NCBI GenBank assembly: GCA_031216915.1
Contig: CM062290.1
Span: forward strand, 170,649,059 to 170,713,058
Source of the DNA: Pictodentalium vernedei
Lineage: Eukaryota > Mollusca > Scaphopoda > Dentaliida > Dentaliidae
DNA length: 64,000 nucleotides
Direction: 5' to 3'
The translations under genes and the position numbers were made by a program. The notes below the pieces were generated by a model, which had not been told where the DNA came from, searched no databases, and was given only the letters and a program-made list of their open reading frames with translations. This document shows positions 36,814 through 48,470 of this stretch, piece by piece. How positions within the stretch are numbered: the stretch's first letter is position 1; every line of letters begins with the position of its first letter.

Positions 36814-39625
36814 TCATCTTGTCATAACATTAACAACTCTAATAAATTGGCATAATTTATGAAGGACTGTAATATTTCTACTTGAGAAGAGCTCTCTATA
36901 TTTAAAAGCCGAAGGACGTTTATGCGTAAAGGTGGGTAAGTACATTTTTCTTTCATCGTATAACCTTTCGCATTCCATAACGTAGTGATACTCGTCCCCA
37001 ACCTTTCCCATTGGGCAAAGCTTACAAATGCGGTCTTGTCTTGGGATATTTTTCCATCGACCTGTGTTAATCGGCAGGTGATGATTAGATGTGATAAATT
37101 TAACAAGGGTAAAGACATCTGTTAATGGCAGACGGGATATATAAAATTTCATTTCTAAGTTGAGATCGAGTAACCTGTAATTATCGTACAATGTCGACCT
37201 GGTAACGCTTGACCACCACTCTTGACGGAACTGGTCAGTCAGGATATTCTTAACTTCAGCTACCAAAAATCTTGAGTTTCTACAGTTTTGAGAATACCAA
37301 ACGTGGGATAACCCGCATGTATCTAGGATATTCTTAACATTTAGAAGCCACTGGCAGCAGTGTTTATTATTAGTCATTAACACATTTAAATAATTGTAAA
37401 GGATAAGATTATTTTTTGTTTCGGGGCTATTTATTAATCTACACCAGTAACTAATAATTCGACATTTTATTTCAAACTGTATTGGAGTCGTCCCCAATTC
37501 ACCGTAAATAAATATGGGTGGCGTACTTGGCTTTAATTTCAGAATGAATTTTAAAAATTTATGTTGGAACCTTTCTATTGATAGTATATTTTGAAACCCC
37601 CACACTTCACAGCCGTACAGCAAGATCGGTTGGATTATTTTATGAAAAAGGTCTAAATGAATATCAAACGGAAGAGAGAAGTGTCTTATTTTTCTGATCA
37701 CAGAGTACATCGCCTTTGTAGCCCTTTCCACAAGGTCTTTCTTGGCCTTAAAGAAGGAACCGTTCCTGCTGATGACCACGCCTAAATACTTATAGTCATT
37801 GACTATGTCTAGTTGTTCGCCTTGTATTACGAACTGATGTGAAGGTCGCCTTCCGCCTATGACCATTACTTTTGATTTCTTGGGGTTAATTACTAGTTTC
37901 CATTGGGAACAATAATCTGAAAACTTGTCCAAGGTTCGTTGCATATCAGAACTTGTCTCAGCTAAAAGTACGGTATCATCGGCATAGAGGAGAATGAGCA
38001 ATTTAATATAGACTGATGTTTCTTCTGCTATTTGGGTTTCTATATTGGAGAGACCTTTGGTGGTATTCGTGGATAGAAATGATTCTAAATCGCTAAGATA
38101 TATAGAGAAAAGTAAGGGTGATAAATTTTCCCCTTGCCTAACGCCCATCGTGGGGTAAAAATTCTCAGATAGTTCGTTTTCAACTTTTACTTTGGATTTA
38201 ATTCCTTTATACATGTTTATTATAGTCCTCATGATTTTCCCGTCGATCCCCCGATGCCAATAGTTTTTTCCATAGACATACCCGCCAAATGGTGTCAAAT
38301 GCTTGTTTAAAATCGATGAATGTACAATACAGTTTTTTTCCGAGAAGTTTTGTTATTTCTGAGATAAAGTATAAGGACATAATATTGTCTAGGGTAGAGC
38401 AGTCTTTCCTAAATCCAGTCTGTGTTTCACCAAGCAAATTGTTTAGTTCAACGTAATCGTTTAGCCGTTTATTCAGAATTTTTGTAAAAAGTTTACCAAG
38501 ACAGCTGAGGACTGTAATAGGCCTGTAGTTTTCAGGTTGTAAAGGATCCCCCTTGTTTTTGTATACTGGAGACACAATGCCAGTCAGCCACACATCAGGA
38601 ATAACTCCAGTTTCCAAAATAATATTAAAGAAAAGTTCATAAATGGGCAGCATGAGGTTAGCAGTGGCCTTAATATGTTCATTTAATATATGATCACAAC
38701 CACCGGATTTATTTGTCGTGAGACTGTTTATTGCATTCAATATTTCAGTACTGGTTATTTTCATGTTCAGTGGGTGGTCAAGGTTTTCATCTGGGTTAAC
38801 TGTGGGTTCTTCATCATCAGTGTAGCTGTATTCTTGGGAGCTTTTAAGAAAGTTATATATATCATTAATTGCAACTTGAGGCTTAGATTTTTGATTAGTA
38901 CAATTTAAGATATTCCAGTAATCACGGGGGTTACTCTTCTGTAAAGTTTTTAGCTTATGTGAAATATTTTTATTATATTTCTTAACAGCAGATTTTATAC
39001 ATTTTTTATATGTTTTACTTTTAATTTTCAGCATGGTCTTAGTATCAGTGTCCCTGTATAAAGCATGGGATCTCGTGGCTTTTTGGTATTCCCGTCTCCC
39101 TGTCTTACAAGTATCATCAAACCATGGTTTTCTATTTGTGTTTACTTCCTTGTTTTTATTGTGCCCGAATGTCGCTTCTGCCGCAGACAAATAGATCGCT
39201 GATTGAATTCGCAATTACATTTGCTTGCGTTTGACTAAACTGGTTCGTGTCGCGTCCAGCAGCTGCTACAATTTTGTGCAATTCATCAACCAATCCCTGG
39301 TCGATGTTTTGCACAAAGTCGTTCGCCTTGGGCGCTGACCATAATTTGGGAGTGGTCTTTGTTATGCTTTTTGTATTGGGATCACAATTTCCACCGAGCC
39401 TTTCCCCCGGACTGATTGGGGTTTTCTGATTATGATTTCTATGGGGTTATGTACATCTGAAAATAAGTTTGAAAAATCGAGAACGGAAAATTCATGTACA
39501 ATGTCAAAAAAGTGTATTGTAGATATACAGTAGTCGACCACGCTGGACCCCTTACATGTTAAGTGACCAATACCTTTATCTTTCCTTATTCTCCCGTTAT
39601 TAATATAAAGATTACAAGATTTGCA
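36814..39625 (-). pseudogene. Non-LTR retrotransposon ORF2: endonuclease end, reverse transcriptase, C-terminal zinc knuckle
   Basis: Remains of an APE-class LINE ORF2 read on the minus strand. From its 5' side: (1) the end of the endonuclease domain (about 39365-39625), with GSSVVDY and SDVHNPI where active enzymes have SDHxP; (2) a linker; (3) reverse transcriptase with FIDFKQAFD near 38300, GVRQGENLSPLLFSIYLSDL and catalytic YADD near 37980; (4) a C-terminal CKLC...H...C knuckle near 37000, ending VVNVMTR. The frame breaks at about 39365, about 39200 and about 38250, so the element is dead. The 5' end is truncated inside the endonuclease. The clade (CR1, Jockey, RTE or other) is not settled by eye. 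It lies antisense inside CNRIP1 intron 1. Confidence 0.92.
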
Positions 39626-40604
39626 CAGACACCTCTGCTCTAACATGTGACGGAATGTCACTCTACCACTGCCGTCGTACGGCCACTAGCTTATTGTCAC
39701 TTTACTTGACACTTTTCACACAAGCAGGCGCCACCAATGGGATTAAACTCTTCCCTACGTCTATCTCAGGATAATGTTCATACAGGCAAAGCCTACTCTG
39801 CCTATGTATGGCTTGCCTTCTAAAACAGGTAATGCCCTTTACCTAAATGCAAATTAGCTCCCTGAGCTCGTACTTCGTGTTTCTGATCCTATTCTCATAT
39901 ATGGTCACCGACTTGGCCCGCGACTTCTCCTATTCTAAATATGAGCCCTGTGGCTCTCCTACGTCACAGCGTGCCTATACTTTCGCTCCGATGCGGCACA
40001 TCCTCTAACCTATAGCATGGGGCATCCCCATCTACACGCAATGGCCCACAACCTTGCACACCTTCAGACTGGAATTGGCTGGAATGAATTTTTCGAGCAA
40101 TCCCCCGATTTTTATTTCACAGTGAGAACATTTATTCTCAGCTTAATCGCTTCTCTTGAACTTGGCCGCTTAAATCTATCTTAATTTAATATTCGGTTTA
40201 AAGTTCCTTTGAACGACTCACATTTTGGTATCTTTTGACATTTCGGAGACAGGATAGATGCGTAATATGGGTGTGTGTCCAGAACATGTGCGATGCACTG
40301 TTTTCTTCAACAACCACCTATTAACTGGCCGTAATTACCCAGATACTGATTACAGAGGAATTTTCCTTTAATAAGTTATCAGATAGCCCATGTGGCATTC
40401 AACAAATGCGCCATAATGGACATTAAATTTCAAGCTCAATTACCAGAGTTTGAGTTATTGCTTGCCTGTTTTAGTGACAAATCTGTTTACGGGGTCCGTT
40501 ATATACCTATCTTTGCGTTTTATGTCCAACCCAGTCAGAAAGATTATCGAAAATATTTACACTTTTAAACAAGAAAATCGCAACTATAACCTTGGCACGG
40601 ATGA

Positions 40605-41400
40605 TCGATGTAAATGATAAAAAATGCCATCGAAATGTCCTCTGTGTGGACTGCCATTGATCGCTCGGATGCAAGGAACCTGCGTTCGTTCTCTACCCAA
40701 ATGCATGCCCGTGTAGATTCGTTCGTGCTGAGGACAAAGTATATCGACCCAGTCGCGATCGGGTAGAAATTATCTGCCAGCTCCTGTAACTTCGGACCGG
40801 AAGGGAGAGAATGAGTTGGCATGTGCAGAGTTTGAGGGTTTGCGACAGACGATATATCCGCCGGGATGACAAACCCCAACCAACTCTCCCCGCAATCTGC
40901 TTGATCCATTCACCGTGAACATAAGCATCTAGTCAACAATATGTGCCTTTGTCGTGTGTCGCTTTTATTATAAAACTGCGTTGAAAGAGTTAAGGCAGAA
41001 AGAGTAATCGAAATGTAAGCATGAATTAACTTACCAACGCTTCAAATCTTGGGCTTGATATGTTAATGACCTTGCTAGCCTTGCTGTGGCGACGATCTGC
41101 TGCAATACCCACCCAATAAACCACGTCTACCAGTCTGGAGTGGCGGTAGTTGTATATATCCCGCCTATTACAACGATTTAGTCAACTATTCCTGCTGTAC
41201 GATCTAGTCGCTAAACCAGGGAGAATTTGAACATTCAAGTTCAGTGACAAAATCCTTGTGGAAATCAACTTTCTGGTCATGTCAGCAAGTTTGGCACATG
41301 CATTTAGTCGCAAACAGGAGTTTTCTTAGATACCCCAATCGTGTTCCAATGACAGTGAAAGTATTGAGACTGACAGTAAAGTATGATAGTTTTCTTCCTT
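40605..41400. other. No recognised feature upstream of exon 2
   Basis: End of intron 1. The pyrimidine tract and acceptor are at 41391-41407. Confidence 0.5.
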
Positions 41401-41407
41401 TTTGCAG

Positions 41408-41558
41408 GCGCGTTAACATTCAGGGTTTAACAATACAGGTAGAATCTGTCAAGGAAAAGAAAGATGTTGGTAGTAGCGTATATAAAGCCGAATGGGATAC
41501 TCATGGATTCGAGGTAACGAAGAGGAACGATAGAAAAGAAGTTGTTTTTATCTTGGAG
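41408..41558 (+). CDS. CNRIP1: CNRIP1 coding exon 2
   Basis: Middle exon of the CNRIP1 homologue, encoding the last base of codon 56 and residues 57-106. It is bounded by a textbook acceptor (pyrimidine tract then TTTTTGCAG) and a consensus donor (GAG|GTAAGT). The segment continues the beta-rich fold: RVNIQGLTIQVE, then YKAEWDTHGFEVTK, matching the family's YxxxYDTEG-type loop, then KEVVFILE ending in phase 0. The open frame continues past the donor, but the splice signal and family alignment end the exon here. It lies 26.5 kb downstream of exon 1 and 11.9 kb upstream of exon 3, with only repeats between. Family knowledge: the protein is about 164 residues in human, so three exons giving 160 residues is the expected size. 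Confidence 0.85.
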
Positions 41559-41774
41559 GTAAGTTCACATGGAAAGAGATTTATCTTTTGACTGAAGTGA
41601 ATTTTTTTTATTTGATTGGTTGATAGATACGTGGTATGAGACCATATTCATTGAAACCCACGATACGTCCGTCCAGCCACTGACAAATTTCCCATACCCA
41701 GTGGAAGCCTCGTTCGAAATCTACAAATTGTACATACACCGTAGAAGACGCGTCATTCCAGTTTTACAGTGTAC

Positions 41775-41930
41775 ATGTATTATATTTTAATTTTTTATCT
41801 CCAAAATATAGCTCATGACCCCTTATTGGAATGAGCTTGTCGAGTACCCTCCAATGTGGGGTTCTTAAGCTATGTTTTTGAGACAAAAAAGAAAAAAAGA
41901 AATTCAATAATTTTTTTATACTAGTCATAT
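41775..41930. mobile_element. Degraded family 1 MITE core
   Basis: ATAGCTCATGACCCCTTATT and GGGGTTCTTAAGCTATG with a mutated centre; the TIRs are not visible. Confidence 0.65.
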
Positions 41931-42076
41931 CGGCATATTTTCACAAAAACTCTTTTGCACAAAAATTCCACAGAAACCTGTATGGCTCAACAATGGAAGA
42001 TAAAAGGTCTCATGCTGTGTGTGTTCACACATGAAACAGATTGTACTTTTTAAACGGAAAGTCAATAGATAAATTC

Positions 42077-42151
42077 GTTACCCCGTGTCTGATCAAGTGG
42101 TACGGGTTTTTACCTATCCGAAGCCAGCCGTATCCTCAGACACGGGGTAAC
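42077..42151. repeat. Palindrome
   Basis: GTTACCCCGTGTCTGA pairs with TCAGACACGGGGTAAC; the inner part is imperfect (GGTACGGG / AGCCGTATCC). Confidence 0.8.
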
Positions 42152-42182
42152 TAATAGTATCCACGCATATTCGTGTACGAAT

Positions 42183-42530
42183 GAGAGCACAGTGGCTCAG
42201 TGGTTATGACATTGGACTTCAACCCGAAAGGTTCACTGTCCGATCCTCGCCAGGGGTAACTGCGTTGTGTCCTTGGGCAAGGCATTTAATCCCGATTAAT
42301 CCCGATTGCCCACGTGGGACACGTTTGCGCAATGTACTAAGGCGTGCTGGTGCACTTGTCTTCAACCAATGCTAACCCTGCCTGTGCGGTGTTTGTATGT
42401 TGCGGAGTCTGACAGCTATCCGACGCTGCTCTGTGGGCTTTCCCGGGTACTCCGACTTCCTCAGGCCTTAAAACTCCGACACGACGTAATCCTGCCTGTC
42501 TAAAGTCCGATAAATAAATAAATAAATGAA

Positions 42531-42565
<35 letters not shown>

Positions 42566-42568
42566 ATT
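42183..42568 (+). mobile_element. SINE (tRNA-like head) with long AAAT tail
   Basis: Head GAGCACAGTGGCTCAGTGG with a decayed B box, body GCGTTGTGTCCTTGGGCAAG, and a 3' tail of about 15 AAAT units. A probable target duplication, ATTCGTG..GAAT (11 of 14 matching), flanks it at about 42167 and 42567. Confidence 0.88.
42505..42568. repeat. AAAT microsatellite (SINE tail)
   Basis: About 15 units of AAAT, the expanded tail of the SINE at 42183. Confidence 0.95.
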
Positions 42569-42799
42569 CGTGGGTGAATAAAAATGATAGGTCAATCAGC
42601 AATCAATAAAATAAAGTTAAGAAACAGAAAGAGAACGAAAAACAAATTTGTTTTTCCATGAGTTAAAAACTCTCACATGCAAACAAAGTGCTGACTAGAC
42701 AGATTTTTGTGAAGCCTGAAAGAAGAAAGAAGAAAAAAAAATGCAAAAATTTAAAGCAACTGGTGAATTATGCTTCTGGACAAACTTTGAAAATATTTA

Positions 42800-42966
42800 G
42801 GGGATAACTATGTTGTATTTGATTGTTTGGGGCCGTAAACGATTTTTTTACTGTCGCAAATTGAGTTTTGCCGGCGACGCGTTAGCGGAGTCGGTAAAAC
42901 GGATATTTGCGACAGTAAAACCATCGTTTACGGCCCCAAACAATCAAATACAACATAGTTATCCCC
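42800..42966. repeat. 167-bp palindrome
   Basis: GGGGATAACTATGTTGTATT to its complement at 42966. Arms of about 66 bp pair almost fully, including GGGGCCGTAAACGAT and TACTGTCGCAAAT, with an inner imperfect stem. TACTGTCGCAAATTG occurs again near 43983. Confidence 0.85.
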
Positions 42967-42999
42967 ATTCTAATATAATTCGGCTGAAAACGGAGATAG

Positions 43000-44960
43000 A
43001 TTTGATCTCCCAACTGTAAAACAACGCCTTGTTGAAGACAACATTGCCAACAATTTAAAACTAAAAATACAGTCTTCGTGACGTCATTTGGGAGTTCCGA
43101 ACCAAATCACGAAATATATTTTACGCTGCCACAATACAAATAATTCCAAACGTTTTAGTCATTTTATCACCAATAACAAAATATATCTATATTTGTACTG
43201 ACAACATTTATCACTCGAGGATTTCCCATTAAAGTTAAAAAAATTGATATCTTTGATTGGAAGCCCTTGTTTATAATTACTTATGGTTATAGAACAGTTG
43301 TTCATTTCAAACTGTTTCTGGGAAGTGATGTCTTGTGGAATTGGGCTACTGCTATTGACATAATTGTTACAGAACGAATAGTTCACCTCTCTTGAGCAGT
43401 GGTGAATGCGTTTCTGTAGTGTAGCTGTACATGTGATGTGGTGCCACGAACGCAGGTAACAAATTAGAAAACGAAAGGACCGCTTGCACTTGAAGTTGAT
43501 GTTATAACATCGCTAGCGGATCTGTCAGAAATATTTGGCCTTGAACAATTAAAATTATTATTGCCAGTTGTCGGAATTTTGGTTTTCTATTTCGCACATA
43601 GCGTCCATAAATTCTTCATCGTACGAAAAATGGCTATTTATAGATTATAATATTTTCATATCGCTCACTGCTTCCACACGGTTTCCGTTAAGACCGTCGA
43701 AATCAGTTTTTTAACACTCATTCCATTACTCAGCAGTCTCTGCCAAACCCCTATTCCACATTAATATTAAACTTTCCAACTTCATCCGTATTAAATACAT
43801 TTAATTACAAGAAAGATAGAGAACGTTTTTTACAGCAAGTCAACGCGTTCACATCGTTTGTTTACATTGGATACGGAAGTCAATGACTCCAAATGGAACG
43901 AAAATAGAACGCCCACGAATACATCTTGACTTCCTAAAATAGTTTTCGACAACATAAAATTTGCGACAGGTTACGCTGATTTTACTGTCGCAAATTGTAT
44001 TGATTAACCAATCAAATTTCGAGATTTATAGTAATTGTATTAGAATCATATGTACCGTAACTCGAAATTTAAAACTCAAGACATCACGAATTCTTTGAAG
44101 TTCTGTTAAGACCGAGAGTTTTGGAAGTCATAACTGTTCGATCAAGAATGTTTCTTGAGGGACGCGCTCAGCTTTTGTCCAGTCGGCTTAGAGTCAATGA
44201 TGATGGTCTGGAACGAAGTAAAAAGCTAGCCGGTTGACTTGCAGTGGCGTGTAATACCAGTGGCGTCATGCCAACGGTGTACGGGGGTGGGGGTGGGGTG
44301 GGGTGGGGGGCAAATATTTTCGGTGAAGGCTTGGGAAGTGCCATTTCCGGCAATCTGGGAGACATTTTTAGCCGAAATTTTGGGGCACGCCAACCGATGG
44401 TCGCGCTCCGCTTAGATGGTCTTACCGATCCGCCCCCCCCCCACCCCCAGATTTTCCCTAACATGACGCCCCTGTGTAACACGTTCCATCTTCTTGAATA
44501 ATGGGATATCGTTCTATTAATCGCCCGTTCCAACATAAGATGAACAATGAGAGTGACATGCTCAAAGTTGGTCTGGGTTGGCGGGGGTGGGAACAACTCG
44601 CCCGTCCACCTATAAAATCACTTGTCGGATAATTACCAATTGAAATAAACTGTTGAAACACCAGAAGCAACGTTTCACGCCATTTCACGCTTCATTATTT
44701 AATCTAATCACCAGGCCAGCTATTTAAACCAAAGAATATCGAAACATAACGGTAATGTGGCTGTTATTTTCTTAGCAAGTCTCCAAGACAACGTTAAATT
44801 GTTTGTTTTTTGCTTTTATTATCTGCCTTTGAACAAAAACCCGGTTACAAAAACGGGTTTTATTTTACCCACACCGGTATTCGTGGTATTTTACAGTTCC
44901 CGCAACATGACCCACTTTACAACCTACAGCCCAACCGAACTAAATTTTAATCTTCATAGT
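43000..44960. other. No gene; GC-rich G/C runs at 44284-44450
   Basis: ORFs around 44170-44600 come from GGGGTGGG / CCCCCACC low-complexity sequence. Confidence 0.5.
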
Positions 44961-44973
44961 TTAGTACACAGTA

Positions 44974-45483
44974 TAGGGTTGCACGGTGTATCGATAAACC
45001 GATATATACCGGTTTTCAAACCAATATCGATTGAATACAGGTGTAATTACAAAAATATCGGTTTATCGTCATTATTTATTTACCCACAATTTAATTTTCA
45101 AGATGTCTTGAGTTTTTTAACTGTTGCCCCTAATGAATAATATTATCCCTTTATCCAAGGAATCGTCTGCTTGTGCCCTCGTAATATTCAAATTCAGCAG
45201 TTGAAAAAATAATTTGGGTCACATGATATAGTTTTGTTGAAATCTTTGGGGAAAATATGATAAACTAATTTTGAAAATAATAAATTTTGATATCGTCTGC
45301 GTTGGGTAAAGGTTTTTCGAACCGCATCATCAAGGCATGCTAATTCGTTCCGACTGTGATGCCTCGAGTCTCGATTGTGGTACTTGTGTTTATATATCTG
45401 AACAGTTTTCGATATACCGGTATACCGCGGTATTTTTTTGAATACCGATACCGGTATTCAGTTTTGAATATCGTGCAGCCCAA
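44974..45483. mobile_element. Composite hAT-like element (copy 1)
   Basis: Starts TAGGGTTGCACGGTGTATCG, ends ATCGTGCAGCCCAA, with 8-bp duplication ACACAGTA at 44966-44973 and 45484-45491. The ends are repeated-ATACCGGTAT inverted arms. It contains a family 1b MITE (45143-45316) whose hairpin is deleted. Confidence 0.88.
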
Positions 45484-46407
45484 ACACAGTAAACTTACTG
45501 TGTTGAAATGATCATTTATTCACCAAACTGAAGGAATAAAATCCACGTACTTTCATTTCAACACCCCCACATATCATATCGATCAGGTTACATATTTAAT
45601 CTCAGTCAGAGATTAATTGAAATCTGTGCGTGCATGGCCTCGCCTATACTTGAAGAAAGTACTTGTTACCTGATTGACCTCATAACGGCATGAAACCGAA
45701 ATAGAGAATGTGGCAATTCTGTGACTACAATAAGAGAACGAGAACTAAAAGAATATGCAGTGCGCAAATGGAATGAAACAAAATATATATTGGACCAACA
45801 TTTGTAATTTGCAGAACTCACAGAGTGACTGGGTTCTCAGCCATGTACCCGGCGGATGCAAATATGGAAACCTACAGTTCATGGATGACTCGGTAGTCTC
45901 GTTGGTTCTAAATCTCCTAGCAAGGAGCATTATATTGGAATGGCCAGTGATCTTTGAATTCTCAGCTTGATCTAAGCAAGTGTTGTCCCTCTGTTCGGGC
46001 AGACGACACTTCATTAGAAATAAGTGCTAAAACTTTAGCACTCGCTATGCTCTCTATTATCTGGAACCCCAGTGCCAGAATACCTGCCGTATTACATCAC
46101 GTGCGAATAGACTCGACTTCAGATTTCTATATGTTAAAATTTATTAGTCACATCTTTAAGAACTGCTTTGAGGTTTTTGTCTATTAAGTTAAGAAATCAA
46201 GCGTGGGATGTTGGCTATTAAATTCCTCACTGATGGGTCACTGCGAACTACTTTTTAGTCAGTTACCAAAATCATACCATGCCATCATTTTATAACGAAT
46301 TAAAACATAACAGTCATTTGTTTTGAAAATATATATATACTTTCTGTTCAACTCCTTGAGAATTAATTTATTTCAACACATGTATGTGAATATGTCGACT
46401 ACTCTGT

Positions 46408-46655
46408 TTAACTCTTTACCCAACGCAGACGGTATCAAAATGTATTATTTTGAATATCAGTTTTTAAAATTCTTCAAAAAATTTCAGCGAAACCATATCA
46501 TGTGACTCCCCATTGGAACGAGCTCGACGAGCTCGTTCCAAAGAGTGGTCACATGATATGGTTTTGTCGAAATCTTTTGAAAAATAATATTTTTTCAGCT
46601 GCTGAATTTGCATATTACGCGGGCGGATGAGGCCGACTGGTTGGGTAAATGGTTA
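46408..46655. mobile_element. TTAA hairpin MITE, family 1b
   Basis: TTAACTCTTTACCCAACGCA to TTGGGTAAATGGTTA. The hairpin has mismatched outer arms (CATTGG against CCAAAG). Confidence 0.85.
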
Positions 46656-46679
46656 CATTTCTGCCTGTCCTAGGTCATG

Positions 46680-47516
46680 ACCATGAAAAACAAACAATCT
46701 CTCAGACCACCAGTCTAATTTCGTAAGGTATCTGATGCTGTGATGTGATGTTTGTTTACACACATACACTTTATTTAATGTGCTGTCCCTATACTCAAAA
46801 ATATATACAGATATTATTTCGTGATTTAGTTATAGATGTGCAAACAAGAAATATTTATTTTGCCTTGAAAACATCAAGATATTAATATAACTGGTGGAAC
46901 TACGCGGTGTAATCATAAAACGACAGCCGTGGTGAGTCTTCATTAACACTTTTCCCAACGCAACGATCAAAACCAGCCAGCGTTATTCACAAAAAATTCC
47001 ATTCCATTTTTTTAATTTTTTTATTTTTGCCACAAAAGCATAGCTTATGACCCCTCATTGGAACGAGCTCATTGAGCTCGTTCCAACGAGGTGTCATAAG
47101 CTATGTATTTGAGGCAAAAAAATAGTCATTCAATAATTTTGTTTACAAGTTCGTCTGCTTTCATGTCAGTGAAATGGTTAATAAGTCTTTAGTTTACAAA
47201 CATGTCTAACAGTTGTAATGTAATTGAAGATTAAGTCAAAGCAGTTTTCTTTTGAGAAACATTTATTGCGTTCATTCAAAGAAAATGAATGTTTCGGTAC
47301 CTTTAGATTCACTCCTTTGGAATATTTCAGTTGGTCGGAAAAGCGATGATCGAATCTAAAACATACGCGATGGACTATTTAACGTCTAGACTGGTTCCGG
47401 GTCATAAAGGCGACGAATTCCTTACGAAATTTGGCTGCTGGCTTGAAAGCTTGGATAAAATGGTGATACGAGTTTTTGAGCGGATAAAAACGTGTATTTT
47501 GGGAGTCGGCTATTGA
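46680..47516 (+). repeat. Dispersed repeat R2, copy 1, with a 61-codon ORF
   Basis: Aligns with 60220-60780: shared CAAGATATTAA, GAAACTACG-type and CATAAAAC blocks and the CTAGACTGGTT block. It holds an ORF (47331-47516) after TTTCAG reading AMDYLTSRLVPGHKGDEFL and ending VGY. The acceptor look is probably part of an inverted repeat (TTTAGATTC at 47303-47315, GAATCTAAA at 47351-47360). The product is unknown and may not be real. Confidence 0.55.
46943..47181. mobile_element. TTAA hairpin MITE, family 1, with an empty site elsewhere
   Basis: TTAACACTTTTCCCAACG to GTGAAATGGTTAA. It interrupts repeat R2; the second R2 copy (60474-60490) lacks it. Confidence 0.85.
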
Positions 47517-47937
47517 TATGTGAAATGACTGAATAGTATCACCTCAACACAGAAATCAACGCTGTGTTGTTAATCTATATTGTACTCCAGAAATTTCATT
47601 AATGAAACTATGTATACCTTTTGTATAAATTAATGAACATGTTTTCTCAAATTCCCAAACGTTTAATTATGTCTCTTTATGGTATACACTCGAATAGATT
47701 TTTATTAATTGTATCATAGTTCATTAAATGCTGACCGGTAAAATAGAAAATCTCCTCAAATACGTTGAAATACTGCTAATTGCGATGGGATACAATTTGT
47801 TTCCCCTGGGTCCATAGATTTTCTCATTTGTTTGTCAAACAAATAGACCAAATCTGCCCTACATTTTATGTAAAACGGACAACTATTCCATTTGTTTCAT
47901 ATTTTATAATAAATCGGAGAACCTCTCGCTGGAAACT

Positions 47938-48290
47938 TTGGTGGCGCCAGGGAGGGGGGGGGGGGTCGGGAAGGGGAGGGGGCCATAGTCCCCCCCCCCC
48001 CGTCGGAGATTTAGTCAGTCCGTCGGAGAGTCTCGTAAACCCGACTTCCCGAGAAATCTCCGACAATCGAATGTAGATATCTCGAGGTACATGGTTCTTC
48101 TTTGTAAGGCATTATGGCAGTTGTTATCCAACTGGCGTTCCATTACTTCCATACCTAATCATCGGTTATCGTCAATCTTTCACTCATTTTCCTTCGTTTG
48201 GGAGGTCAAATAATATAGCACCCCCCCCCCCCCCCCCCCGTCGGTGAGGTCAGCCCCCCTGTCGAGAAATCCCCGGCGCCACCCCTGGCT
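47938..48290. repeat. Region bounded by inverted GGCGCC ends and poly-G/C runs
   Basis: TTGGTGGCGCCAGGGAGGGG at the left and CCCCGGCGCCACCCCTGGC at the right, with poly-G/poly-C runs inside. Possibly a TIR element. Confidence 0.4.
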
Positions 48291-48387
48291 GGAACACGTA
48301 GGTTAACTCGTGCCAATGGAGTCTGTAAGCCAGCAATGATATTGAACCTAGACCGAATTTTTAATGTCTATAGGAACATGGAATATG

Positions 48388-48470
48388 AGGCTGTGGTGGA
48401 TTAGAGCGTATGGTGTTTTTTACGTACCTGATTAAAAGGACCCAGGGTTGAACTCCGGGTTGTATGTCGA
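48388..48470 (+). repeat. tRNA-like SINE head, degraded
   Basis: GGCTGTGGTGGATTAGAGCG and CCCAGGGTTGAACTCCGGGT look like A and B boxes, but the stems do not close. Confidence 0.3.

Larger units (their letters stand above)
35965..39625 (-). mobile_element. 5'-truncated LINE insertion, 3.66 kb
   Basis: The whole insertion: an ORF2 pseudogene plus an 850-bp 3' region that ends, on its own strand, in a short GATTT repeat tail (AATCA repeated at 35965-35980 on the plus strand). Both ends are fixed by comparison with an uninterrupted copy of the host repeat at 6.5 kb: the sequence ...CACTTTATCG breaks here and resumes as GACACCTCTGCTC at about 39627. No clear target duplication was found. Confidence 0.85.
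35500..40600. repeat. Dispersed repeat R1, copy B, split by the LINE
   Basis: 35500-35964 plus 39626-40600 align along their length with 6150-7516. Shared landmarks are the GAAACCGGG start, TTCACGCCGCGTATTCAGCC, the GCACGGCCACTAG segment and the end AAAATCGCAACT. No protein was recognised in it. Confidence 0.85.
14861..41407 (+). other. CNRIP1: CNRIP1 intron 1 (26.5 kb)
   Basis: Starts GTAAGT and ends TTTGCAG. It carries the antisense LINE, two copies of an AGGTTACAAT-TIR element, a zinc-finger-like relic, a Tc1-like MITE and about nine TTAA MITEs. No other exon of this gene is needed, because exons 1 and 2 join in phase. Confidence 0.75.

Noticed and set aside
36814-38298. Active retrotransposon gene
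   Set aside because: Frameshifts at about 38250, 39200 and 39365 and a missing 5' part make it a pseudogene.
44168-44688. Overlapping 140- and 85-codon ORFs
   Set aside because: Driven by GGGGTGGG / CCCCCACC low-complexity sequence.
47331-47516. Terminal exon of CNRIP1 or of another gene
   Set aside because: The phase would fit exon 2 of CNRIP1, but the segment has no CNRIP1 motif, while exon 3 at 53426 does. The acceptor lies in an inverted-repeat arm of R2, and the second copy is broken.
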